Part shown: one piece after another, positions 7,142 through 15,385 of the stretch
Numbering within the stretch: position 1 is the stretch's first letter
How the letters are laid out: each line of letters begins with the position of its first letter
Source of the DNA: Ferrimonas kyonanensis DSM 18153
GTDB lineage: Bacteria > Pseudomonadota > Gammaproteobacteria > Enterobacterales > Shewanellaceae
NCBI RefSeq assembly: GCF_000425405.1
Contig: NZ_KE384370.1
Span: 9,714-71,946 of the forward strand
Length of the DNA stretch: 62,233 nt
Direction: 5' to 3'
Program-made: the position numbers and the translations under genes
Notes under the pieces: generated by a model
The model's input: the letters and a program-made list of their open reading frames with translations, nothing else
The model's database searches: none
Told to the model about the DNA's origin: nothing

Positions 7142-9181
7142 TTACTGCTTATCCTGGTGGCAGGTACCACAGGAGAATGGGTCTGGGAATTTCTTGGTGA
7201 AATCATAATCATTGTTTGAAGATACCCAGCGATCACCGTAGCCTTTTTCGTCTCCTTCCAGGACTTCACTATGGTTGTCGGAGAATCCATACATATTGTT
7301 GTCATCTCCTGCTTTGCGACGCGTGGTAACTGTATTAATCCAGTTATCTTCATGCTTCAGCAGTTTGCGAGTGCTGGCTGGACCATGATTTTTGGGTAAC
7401 ATGTCTTCCGAGTGGCACCAGAAGCAGCGGGCTTCTCGCCCGTGGGCCTCTGGAGCCCCATTGTTGCCGTGGCAAGTGGAACAGTAGTAGGGCTGGATTT
7501 CATCGAATCCGTCGGCCGCATTCACAGGCCAGGAGTAGCCTCCATGCCCCTGAGGCGCTGCCTCTTCGTTATGGCATAGGGTGCAGTCAGCCACTTTCCA
7601 GCCAAAGTGGTTTTCGTTCAACAGTGGAGCCTTGCCATGCTGGCTTTCTTCAGTTGCCGGAGTTAGGGTGCGCAAGGTGACAATGTCAGAGTCAATGAAG
7701 CCTGTCTTAACGCCTTTTTCCACCAGCGCATTATGACGCCAGTTGTAATCCCACTGGATGGTTTCGTTTTTCGAAAAGCTATCGATCTTGGTTCCGAGGC
7801 TATGGTATCCGGCATTATTTAGATCTTGTTTCGACAACACTACATTTTCGGCACCAAAAGGCATCAGCCACAGATCGTTGTTGATGTTTCCGAAATAGCC
7901 GCCGATGCCAAATGCACTCCAGAAATCTCGCACGCAATCTGTCATTGGCACTGGGGTGTTGATGGTATCGGAGCGACCCGTAACCGCATCAAAGTTGCAG
8001 ACTCCAGGCATACGGTCTGAGAAGAAGATGTCATTGCCGAACTCGTTCAGGACAGTAGTTGTAGTGACGAAGGAACGCAGGCCGACGGTCTTACCCAAAA
8101 CCGGGGCTCGGGATAAGGCGAAGGAATTAACAATAGCGCCAGTCTCCAGGGTTGGCCACCAGGTGAGCCTGAAGTCGTGTCCCCTATCAGCCAGGGTTAA
8201 AAACACGTCCATGTTGGTAATCACGCCCTCTTGGAACACGTCATTCCTAAGGTTGTGTGCCTTGACTTCAAAATTGGTGGCAATGGGGTTTTCTGGATCG
8301 TCGCTCCAGCCAATGCTGTCTACAATGACTTTGCCATTGTTCGAGGCCAGCCGGTCAGCTTCGCTCTTCCAAAGGTGTTTCAGCCGGGCCTTGAAGGATG
8401 AAGAGGCGTCAATGAAGCGAATGCGCTGCTCCTCTTTTATCAGGAACATATCCATTCGATTGAACGGAATTTCTCCACTGTGGTCTCGGTACAACCCGGC
8501 CTTGCCCATGCTTTGAGTGAATCTAAAGTGCCAGTTACTCGATTCCTCTCCCTCATCGCTAAAGCTGCCATTTCCGTTTCGGTCATAGGCTAAGGTAAAT
8601 TCATGCGTATTGTACTCAGAGTCGTCAGGTGTGGTGATCTCACCGATGAACTTCAGGTCGTCACGAGTGGCGACCATATAGCGTAGTAGGTCAAAAACAG
8701 AGTAGCTTCCCTCTTTGAAGATGTCTGGTCTTGCGGTACCGGCGCCTAAACCATCAGGGTTCGTTGACAATACTCGGTGGATCTCTTCAGCCGAGACTCG
8801 AGATATGTCTGTCTGTTGATTAACGATGCCCGCAAGGTTTGCATCGAGCGCATTGACAAATCCGTCGCCATTGACATCGGTGTTGCACGGCTGAGTTACA
8901 TTATCTGGCAAGGTCAAGCAGAAATTGTCAGAATCCTTAGTAATGCCTCGGATCCACTTCCAGACCTGCTCGTTCATGTAGTCAAAAGTCACATTGATAT
9001 GGCCTTTTAATCCATTGGTATTGAGCTCCATTTTACCGCTCTCAACATATTCCCAAGCCGGGTTATCCGGAGTTGGGCCCGGCCCTGGGTCAGGTGTGGC
9101 AGGTGTAGAGTTATCAGAGCCACAACCGGCAAGTATTAATGCGAATAGGCCAGGCAGTGCCTTTCTTTTTTTGATCATCAT
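7142..9181 (-). CDS. Tetraheme c-type cytochrome lipoprotein with dockerin-like calcium loops (paralogue B)
   Basis: About 679 residues, related to the gene at 3909-5966 along its whole length. The start is ATG at 9181 (MMIKKRKALPG), with GGAG five bases upstream; the longer upstream frame has no such site. Lipobox LAGC. The calcium-loop-like segments are DVNGDGFVNALD and DRNGNGSFSDEG. Shared core motifs are NPDGLGAGTARPDIF, SVFDLLRYMVATR, HFGWKVADCTLCH and GGYSWPVNAADGFD. The four haem sites are CTLCH, CSTCH, CFWCH and CGTCH, all in the last quarter. It is preceded by a decayed luxR copy, so its regulation probably depends on the intact LuxR protein made from 6118-6702. Confidence 0.85.
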   Translation of the reverse strand: MMIKKRKALPGLFALILAGCGSDNSTPATPDPGPGPTPDNPAWEYVESGKMELNTNGLKGHINVTFDYMNEQVWKWIRGITKDSDNFCLTLPDNVTQPCNTDVNGDGFVNALDANLAGIVNQQTDISRVSAEEIHRVLSTNPDGLGAGTARPDIFKEGSYSVFDLLRYMVATRDDLKFIGEITTPDDSEYNTHEFTLAYDRNGNGSFSDEGEESSNWHFRFTQSMGKAGLYRDHSGEIPFNRMDMFLIKEEQRIRFIDASSSFKARLKHLWKSEADRLASNNGKVIVDSIGWSDDPENPIATNFEVKAHNLRNDVFQEGVITNMDVFLTLADRGHDFRLTWWPTLETGAIVNSFALSRAPVLGKTVGLRSFVTTTTVLNEFGNDIFFSDRMPGVCNFDAVTGRSDTINTPVPMTDCVRDFWSAFGIGGYFGNINNDLWLMPFGAENVVLSKQDLNNAGYHSLGTKIDSFSKNETIQWDYNWRHNALVEKGVKTGFIDSDIVTLRTLTPATEESQHGKAPLLNENHFGWKVADCTLCHNEEAAPQGHGGYSWPVNAADGFDEIQPYYCSTCHGNNGAPEAHGREARCFWCHSEDMLPKNHGPASTRKLLKHEDNWINTVTTRRKAGDDNNMYGFSDNHSEVLEGDEKGYGDRWVSSNNDYDFTKKFPDPFSCGTCHQDKQ

Positions 9182-9378
9182 CGACGCTCCATTGTTGCCA
9201 AAATGGTTTTTGGCATTGTTGTAATAGTTGTAGTTATCAGTGGCCAACAGGTTTGAACTTGAATATTCATCCTTGGTTGGAAGTTGCCCAATTTAACTTC
9301 ATGGAAGCTAAGCGTGTTGTTTTTTTTAAATTATGAGCTTAGTTTTTGTTTTGTATTGACATTATTCGTTAACGGTTG

Positions 9379-9474
9379 TTATATCTCGATATATTGAGCC
9401 ATCGCCAATAGCATCGGGATAGAGAGGTGGTCATGATGTGTACTAAAACAGATCCAGTCTAATTCTGATTGCAT
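9379..9474 (-). pseudogene. 5' remnant of a second luxR-type gene
   Basis: The frame starting at 9474 gives MQSELDWICFSTHHDHLSIP, against MQSELGWVFFSTGNEHLSSP in the intact regulator. The frame stays in register through Q27, E30 and I31. Then codon 32 is TAA where the intact gene has GAA, and the Gln after it is still conserved. Only about 200 bases remain before the cytochrome start, so the sensory and DNA-binding domains are gone. This is a decayed duplicate of 6118-6702. It could still be translated as a 31-residue peptide, though nothing suggests a role for one. Confidence 0.8.
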
Positions 9475-9700
9475 CACTTTCCTCCTCTAACGGTATTGGA
9501 TGGTTGCCATTGTAGGGAAAATGTAAAGATGATTTAGGAGTGGCATTCGCAAAACTCATTAAGGTGATAACAGTGCCACGCTGATGTGATGAGAGTCGCA
9601 ATTGCATCGGCTCAACTGATGGATTCTTTCAGGGCCGGGGCACACAGCGTGACAAAGGTCGCTAACTGTGGTTTGACACAGACGCTGCATTGTTTCGAAG

Positions 9701-9715
9701 TGGAGAGTTTCTCCA
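9701..9715. promoter_or_regulatory. Shared operator palindrome, copy 3
   Basis: Perfect inverted repeat TGGAGA-GTT-TCTCCA, 227 bases upstream of the luxR remnant start. The arms are intact although the neighbouring luxR frame is broken, which fits continued use to control the cytochrome at 7142-9181. Confidence 0.65.
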
Positions 9716-9930
9716 TTTTTAGAGGCGACATACGCTTGGCTTGGAAATAGCAATAAAACCTTTAAGAACATTCACTTAGGATGTTGCTTGGGGTTTTTAA
9801 ATTAGGGGCGGGTGGAGTTTTGACCATTATGGGCCCAGTTAGCGGTAGCCAAGTTCAGTGTTATAGTGAAGCCATGCGAATGACGGGGCGGTGCTCCGAA
9901 CGGTATTAGAACGCAACACTGGACGTTAAT

Positions 9931-10623
9931 ATGTTTAATAAAGCTCAGATAAGAAAGGTCAAGATTGCCAAAGCCGCCATGAGACTGATCAGAGAACAGG
10001 GCTATTTGCAGTTCTCGATGAATGAGCTTGCTAAAGAGGTGGAGGTAACCGCAGGTACCCTATATCGTACCTTCGCATCTAAAGATGATTTGCTGGTTTA
10101 TTTGTTCAGTTCGGTAATAGAAACACTCGCCGAATCCATGTATAAATTTAGCAGGATGGAACTGTCGGCAAAAGAGAAGATTGTTTGTTTTCATTGCTAC
10201 CAATTCTACTTGAGGCAGTTCTACCCAGACAGTGCATCACTGGATCTTATCGGGACCAATAAGGCAATGTTTGATCAGGCTAGGCCGGAGACTAGGGAAA
10301 AATTCCAGCATATTTTTGACATGTCGTCGGTAAAAATAAGGAAGCAATTTTCGGATCTGGTTGAGAACGGCAAGGTCAAAGCCGACGAAGATCTGCTTTA
10401 TCAAGTGCTGAGACAGATGACCATCATTGGTCGGGGCGGCATGGTGATCTCCAATCATGTATTTATTCCCCAAGAGGTATTTAAAATCGAAGACCTAGTC
10501 AGTCTGTGTTGTCATACGCTGGATCAACTGGATTGGCAGGGCGAAGAGGGCAGGGCAGATAAGAGACTCATATTGTTGGCATTGCGCTCCGAAGTCGAGC
10601 AGTCCGTTTCAGAACTTTGGTAA
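9931..10623 (+). CDS. TetR/AcrR-family transcriptional regulator
   Basis: 230 residues. The N-terminal helix-turn-helix is typical: AKAAMRLIREQGYLQFSMNELAKEV, then TAGTLYRTFASKDDLLVYLF (about residues 10-58). The C-terminal ligand domain is unassigned. The start is ATG at 9931 with no strong Shine-Dalgarno sequence. It lies 243 bases ahead of a fatty-acid-type operon on the same strand and could control that operon by sensing an acyl-CoA, but it could equally act on the cytochrome genes on its other side. Neither is shown by the sequence. Confidence 0.85.
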   Translation: MFNKAQIRKVKIAKAAMRLIREQGYLQFSMNELAKEVEVTAGTLYRTFASKDDLLVYLFSSVIETLAESMYKFSRMELSAKEKIVCFHCYQFYLRQFYPDSASLDLIGTNKAMFDQARPETREKFQHIFDMSSVKIRKQFSDLVENGKVKADEDLLYQVLRQMTIIGRGGMVISNHVFIPQEVFKIEDLVSLCCHTLDQLDWQGEEGRADKRLILLALRSEVEQSVSELW

Positions 10624-10866
10624 TCACCGCTATTCGGTGACAACGGGAACTGGTTGTTGGAGTGGGGTGGGCGTACCGGTCGCTGTTTTTCGTCTCTTTC
10701 GTTGCCAGAAAATCACTACCCGGGTCATTTAACGTTGACCTGCTTTCTTGCAAGCGCCAGTTGCGCCGCTGCCGATTTTTGTCACTGCTGTTGACCGAAA
10801 TGGTCATTCATCCCCCAGGTGTTTTTTCATAGAGTGGTGAGACTTCCGTTATTGCAAGGATTGCTC

Positions 10867-12075
10867 ATGACTCAAGACGCCTACCTGTTCGATGCCATAC
10901 GTACCCCAAGGGGACGGGGCAAAGCCAATGGCAGCCTGCACGAAATTAAGCCCATCTCGCTGCTGGTGGGATTGCTGCATGAGTTGCAGCGTCGCCACGG
11001 CTTTCAGACTCAGGACGTGGACGACATCGTTCTGGGCTGCGTCACCGCCGTGGGCGATCAGGGCGCCGACATTGCCAAGACCGCGGCGCTGGCTGCGGGC
11101 TGGGACGATGATATTGGTGGCGTCACCCTGAATCGATTCTGTGCCTCCGGCCTGGAGGCGGTCAACATGGCGGCCATGAAGGTGCGCTCTGGTTGGGAGC
11201 AACTGGTGATTGCCGGTGGTGTCGAGTCCATGTCCAGAGTGCCGATGGCGTCCGACGGCGGTGCCTGGGCCAACGATCCGCACACCAATCTGAAGACCGG
11301 GTTTATGCCTCAGGGCATTGGCGCCGATCTGATTGCCACCTTGGAAGGTTTCAGCCGTGAGCAGGTGGATGCCTTTGCGGTGCGGTCGCATCAGCGGGCG
11401 GCAGCGGCCTGGCAGCGGGGTGCCTTTAATCGCTCGGTGGTGCCGGTGATGGACCAAAATGGCTTTACCGTGCTGGCGCAGGACGAGTTTATTCGGCCGG
11501 ATTGCAGTCTCGAGACCCTGGCGGGATTAACGCCGTCGTTCCAGGCGGTGGGTGAGATGGGCTTTGATGCGGTGGTACGGGAGAAATACCCTCAGGTGGA
11601 GCGAATTCACCACCTGCATACTGCGGCTAATTCCTCCGGCATTGTCGACGGCGCCGCCCTGGTGCTGATCGGCAGCGACGCCATGGGTAAGCGTTACCAA
11701 CTGACCCCCAGGGCCCGCATTGTCGCCACTGCCGTGGTCGGCACCGACGCCACCATCATGTTGACCGGGCCGGCCCCTGCGGCCCAAAAGGCGTTGTCGC
11801 TGGCCAATCTCAATGTTGAGGACATCGACCTGTTTGAGGTTAACGAAGCGTTTGCCTCGGTGGTGATGCGGTTCCAGCGGGAGATGAACATTGGCGATGA
11901 CAAGGTCAACGTCAATGGCGGTGCCATCGCCATGGGCCACCCGTTGGGGGCCACTGGCGCCATGATCTTGGGTACCTTACTGGATGAGCTGGAAGCCCGC
12001 GACCTGAAACGCGGCCTGGCCACACTTTGTGTCGGCGGCGGCATGGGCATTGCCACCATCATCGAACGGGTTTAA
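10867..12075 (+). CDS. Acetyl-CoA acyltransferase (thiolase)
   Basis: 402 residues, the usual size for the thiolase family, which cleaves 3-ketoacyl-CoA to acetyl-CoA and a shortened acyl-CoA or runs in reverse. The catalytic features are all present: nucleophile Cys92 in [11 protein letters not shown], the NEAFA motif, His in GHPLGATGA and the second Cys in CVGGGMG. The start is ATG at 10867 ([16 protein letters not shown]) with AAGGA upstream, rather than the longer frame. It is the first gene of a four-gene operon with a hydratase/dehydrogenase, an acyl-CoA dehydrogenase and a CoA transferase, so it is most likely degradative. Confidence 0.92.
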   Translation: MTQDAYLFDAIRTPRGRGKANGSLHEIKPISLLVGLLHELQRRHGFQTQDVDDIVLGCVTAVGDQGADIAKTAALAAGWDDDIGGVTLNRFCASGLEAVNMAAMKVRSGWEQLVIAGGVESMSRVPMASDGGAWANDPHTNLKTGFMPQGIGADLIATLEGFSREQVDAFAVRSHQRAAAAWQRGAFNRSVVPVMDQNGFTVLAQDEFIRPDCSLETLAGLTPSFQAVGEMGFDAVVREKYPQVERIHHLHTAANSSGIVDGAALVLIGSDAMGKRYQLTPRARIVATAVVGTDATIMLTGPAPAAQKALSLANLNVEDIDLFEVNEAFASVVMRFQREMNIGDDKVNVNGGAIAMGHPLGATGAMILGTLLDELEARDLKRGLATLCVGGGMGIATIIERV

Positions 12076-12087
12076 GGGAGCCAAACC

Positions 12088-14220
12088 ATGAACAGCTTAC
12101 GTATTGAGCAAGACCACAATGGCATTGCCCACTTGATTCTGGATCGCCAGGGGGCTTCGGCCAATTTGATGGATGAGCAGTTTGCCGCCGATCTGGCCCA
12201 GGCGGTGGTTCAACTGCAACAGATGACCTATTGCGGAATCATTGTCCGCTCGGCCAAATCGACGTTTTTTGCCGGTGGCGACCTGGGCAAGATTGCCGAG
12301 GTTACCGCTGAGACCAGCCAGCCGTTTTTTGCCATGGTCGAGTCCATCAAGGCCAGCTTGCGAGCGCTGGAAACCGGCGGAAAACCCGTGGTGGCCTGCA
12401 TCAACGGCGCCGCATTGGGCGGCGGCTGGGAGGTGGCACTGGCCTGTCACCATCGCATCGCCCTCAGGCATAAGTCGGTGAAGCTGGGGTTGCCCGAGGT
12501 GACTCTGGGGCTGTTGCCCGGTGGCGGTGGCATTGCCCGTACCGTGCGCCTGTTTGGTTTGCAGGCGGCGATGCCATTGCTCACCGAAGGCAAACAGTTT
12601 GGCGCCGAAAAAGCGCTTAAAGCGGGATTGTTGCACGAACTGGCCGATGGTGAGCAGGCGATGCTGGCACAGGCTAGCGCCTTTATTCAAGCCAATGAGC
12701 AGAGTTGCCAGCCCTGGGACGTCAAGGGCTACCGCCTTCCGGGAGGTCACCCCAATTCACCCAAGTTGGCTCAGATGCTGGCGGTGGCTCCGGCCATGCT
12801 CAAGCTAAAGACCAAGGGGGTGTTGCCGGCGCCGGAAGCAATACTGTCCGCCATGGTAGAAGGCGCTCAGGTGGATTTTGACACCGCCTGTCGCATCGAA
12901 TCCCGTTATTTTGTGTCGCTGGTGACCAGCCAGGTGGCCAAGAATCTCATCAACACCTTCTGGTTTCAGCTTAACGACATCAAGGCCGGAGCCAGCCGTC
13001 CCGACGGCATTGAGGCCGCAACGGTCAGTAAGCTGGGGGTGCTGGGCGCCGGCATGATGGGGGCCGGCATCGCCTATGCGGCTGCCAGTCGCGGCATCGA
13101 GGTGGTGCTCAAGGACGTGAGCCTGGCCAATGCCCACAAAGGCAAAGCCTATTCAGAGGCCCTGTTGGCCAAGCAACTACAGCGAGGCCGCATTACCGCA
13201 GAGCAGCAAGCCCAGACACTGGCGCGTATTCACCCCAGCGAGCAGGCGGCGGATCTCGGGGGGTGTGAACTGGTGATTGAGGCGGTGTTTGAGCAGCGAC
13301 AGCTCAAGGCTCGCGTCACCCAGGAAGCGGAGCGGCATCTGCCTCAGGAGGCGGTATTTGCCTCCAACACCTCGACCCTACCCATCACCGGCCTGGCTGA
13401 GGCGTCAGAGCGACCGGGGCAGTTTATCGGCCTGCATTTCTTCTCCCCGGTGGACAAGATGCCGCTGGTGGAGATCATTTGCGGTGAGCAAACGGACTCG
13501 GCGACGTTGGCCAAGGCCTACGATTTTGTGTTGCAACTGGGGAAAATCCCCATCGTGGTCAATGACAGTCGAGGCTTTTTCACCTCTCGAGTGTTTGGCA
13601 CCTTCACTAACGAAGGCATCGCCATGCTGGGAGAAGGGGTGTCGGCGGCGGCCGTTGAGAACGCGGCTTTCCTGTGTGGCTTTCCGGTGGGGCCGCTGGC
13701 GGTCTCCGATGAGGTCAGCCTGACCTTGATGGAGAAAATTCGTAACCAGACCATAGCCGATCTGGCCGATGAGGGCATCACTCAGTTGCCAAAGGCCGGT
13801 GACGCCACCATCGACCGAATGATCGAGCTGGAGCGGCCCGGCAAGCTGGCGGGTCAGGGGTTCTACGATTATCCGCCCGAGGGCAAAAAACGGTTGTGGT
13901 CAGGGCTCAAGGCGCAGTTTTATCGTCCCCAGGCGCAATTACCACTGCAGGAGATCAAAGATCGGCTGTTGTTCATCATGGCCATAGAAACCGCCCGCTG
14001 TTACGAGGAGCAGGTGCTGACCAGCAGTGGGGACGCCAACATCGGCTCGATTTTTGGTATTGGTTATCCGGCCTGGACCGGCGGTGCGCTGCAGTTTATC
14101 AATCAATATGGCCTTGGTCGTTTCGTTGCCAGGGCCGATGAACTGGCCGAGTGTTACGGTGACCGGTTCCTGGTGCCGGACTCGCTCAGAGCGCGTGCCG
14201 ATGCCAATCAACAATACTGA
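12088..14220 (+). CDS. Bifunctional enoyl-CoA hydratase / 3-hydroxyacyl-CoA dehydrogenase
   Basis: 710 residues, FadJ/FadB-like. Residues 1-280 are a crotonase domain with the oxyanion-hole segments FFAGGDLG and NGAALGGGWEVALAC and the catalytic-region LPEVTLGLLPGGGG. From about 308 comes an NAD-binding fold, KLGVLGAGMMGAGIAYAAA. The dehydrogenase motif GLHFFSPVDKMPLVEI with its catalytic His follows, and then the C-terminal 3HCDH domain. It would hydrate 2-enoyl-CoA and oxidise the product to 3-ketoacyl-CoA, the substrate for the thiolase 12 bases upstream. It has GGGAG upstream of its ATG. Chain-length preference cannot be judged. Confidence 0.92.
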   Translation: MNSLRIEQDHNGIAHLILDRQGASANLMDEQFAADLAQAVVQLQQMTYCGIIVRSAKSTFFAGGDLGKIAEVTAETSQPFFAMVESIKASLRALETGGKPVVACINGAALGGGWEVALACHHRIALRHKSVKLGLPEVTLGLLPGGGGIARTVRLFGLQAAMPLLTEGKQFGAEKALKAGLLHELADGEQAMLAQASAFIQANEQSCQPWDVKGYRLPGGHPNSPKLAQMLAVAPAMLKLKTKGVLPAPEAILSAMVEGAQVDFDTACRIESRYFVSLVTSQVAKNLINTFWFQLNDIKAGASRPDGIEAATVSKLGVLGAGMMGAGIAYAAASRGIEVVLKDVSLANAHKGKAYSEALLAKQLQRGRITAEQQAQTLARIHPSEQAADLGGCELVIEAVFEQRQLKARVTQEAERHLPQEAVFASNTSTLPITGLAEASERPGQFIGLHFFSPVDKMPLVEIICGEQTDSATLAKAYDFVLQLGKIPIVVNDSRGFFTSRVFGTFTNEGIAMLGEGVSAAAVENAAFLCGFPVGPLAVSDEVSLTLMEKIRNQTIADLADEGITQLPKAGDATIDRMIELERPGKLAGQGFYDYPPEGKKRLWSGLKAQFYRPQAQLPLQEIKDRLLFIMAIETARCYEEQVLTSSGDANIGSIFGIGYPAWTGGALQFINQYGLGRFVARADELAECYGDRFLVPDSLRARADANQQY

Positions 14221-14236
14221 TATCAAGGAGTGATGC

Positions 14237-15385
14237 ATGTTTCCAAGAACCCTGTTTGACAGTGATCAAGAGCTGTTTCGCGATAGCGTACGCCGCTTTA
14301 TTGAGACCGAGATTACCCCCTTCCATGCCCAGTGGGAGAAGGACGGCTGCGTCGACCGAGCCTTGTGGAATAAGGCCGGTGAGCAGGGCTTCCTGTGCCC
14401 GACGCTGCCGGAGGCCTATGGCGGCGTCGAAGTCGATTTTCGCTACAACGTCATCATCAACGAGGAGATCGCCCGCGCCGGCGCTTCCGGCATCGGCTGG
14501 GGACTGCACTCCGACATTGCCGTGCCCTACATTCTCAACTACGGAACCGAAGAGCAGAAACAACGGTATCTGCCCGGCTGCATCAGTGGCGAGCTGGTGA
14601 CCGCCATCGCCATGACCGAGCCGGGAACCGGCTCGGATCTTCAGGGGGTGAAGACCACCGCGGTCCGCGACGGCGATGACTGGATCATCAATGGTTCCAA
14701 GACCTTCATTACCAATGGTCAACATGCGGATCTGGTGATCGTGGTGGCCAAGACCGACAAGAGTGCCGGCGCCCGGGGCATCAGCCTGTTTTTGGTGGAA
14801 GCCAGTCGTGATGGCTACAGTCGAGGCTCAAACCTGGAAAAGGTCGGCATGAAAGCCCAGGATACCTCCGAGCTGTTCTTTGAGGATGTGCGGGTGCCGG
14901 CTCAAAACCTGCTGGGCGCCGAGGGGCAGGGGTTTGTGTACCTGATGCAGGAGTTGCCGCAGGAGCGCTTGTCCGTGGCCACCAACGCCATCAGTAACAC
15001 CGAATCGATTCTGGAACAAACGGTACAGTATGTGTCGGATCGCAAGGCCTTCGGCAAACCCATCGCCGCGTTTCAAAATACCCAGTTCAAACTGGCGGAG
15101 TGCAAAACCCGGGTCGATGCCACTCGAGTGTTTGTGGACCGCTGCGTCGAATTGCACCTTGAGGGTAAGCTGGATGCAGCCATGGCCGCCGAAGCCAAGT
15201 TGCTTACCACCGAGTTGCAAGGTCAGGTGATCGACGAGTGCCTGCAGTTGCACGGAGGCTACGGCTACATGTGGGAATACCCGGTGGCTCGCGCCTGGGC
15301 CGATGCCCGGGTTCAGCGGATCTACGCCGGTACCAGCGAGGTGATGAAGCTGATCATCGCCCGCCAGATGCTGGAGCAAGGGTAA
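14237..15385 (+). CDS. Acyl-CoA dehydrogenase
   Basis: 382 residues, full length for the flavin-dependent family that introduces the 2,3 double bond of acyl-CoA. Visible hallmarks are AIAMTEPGTGSDLQGVKTTA (FAD/substrate signature 1), the WIINGSKTFITNG strand, QDTSELFFEDVRVP, QERLSVA and the C-terminal signature LQLHGGYGYMWEYPVARAW with RIYAGTSEVMK. It follows the hydratase gene by 16 bases with AAGGAG and overlaps the CoA transferase start. In the operon it supplies the enoyl-CoA substrate. The electron acceptor (ETF) is not encoded here. Confidence 0.93.
   Translation: MFPRTLFDSDQELFRDSVRRFIETEITPFHAQWEKDGCVDRALWNKAGEQGFLCPTLPEAYGGVEVDFRYNVIINEEIARAGASGIGWGLHSDIAVPYILNYGTEEQKQRYLPGCISGELVTAIAMTEPGTGSDLQGVKTTAVRDGDDWIINGSKTFITNGQHADLVIVVAKTDKSAGARGISLFLVEASRDGYSRGSNLEKVGMKAQDTSELFFEDVRVPAQNLLGAEGQGFVYLMQELPQERLSVATNAISNTESILEQTVQYVSDRKAFGKPIAAFQNTQFKLAECKTRVDATRVFVDRCVELHLEGKLDAAMAAEAKLLTTELQGQVIDECLQLHGGYGYMWEYPVARAWADARVQRIYAGTSEVMKLIIARQMLEQG

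Larger units (their letters stand above)
9379..9715. repeat. Direct repeat, copy B (luxR remnant plus its upstream region)
   Basis: Ungapped partner of 6607-6943. Together with the paralogy of the two downstream cytochromes it marks a tandem duplication of a luxR-cytochrome unit. Confidence 0.75.
9182..9930. other. Long intergenic region with luxR remnant and operator
   Basis: There is no intact gene in 749 bases. From left to right it holds the AT-rich leader of the cytochrome gene, the luxR remnant (9379-9474), the duplicated upstream region and the operator (9701-9715). A loose AAAACC/GGTTTT inverted repeat at about 9755-9799 could be a weak terminator or a chance fold. The last 130 bases before the TetR gene show no clear promoter. 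Confidence 0.5.
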
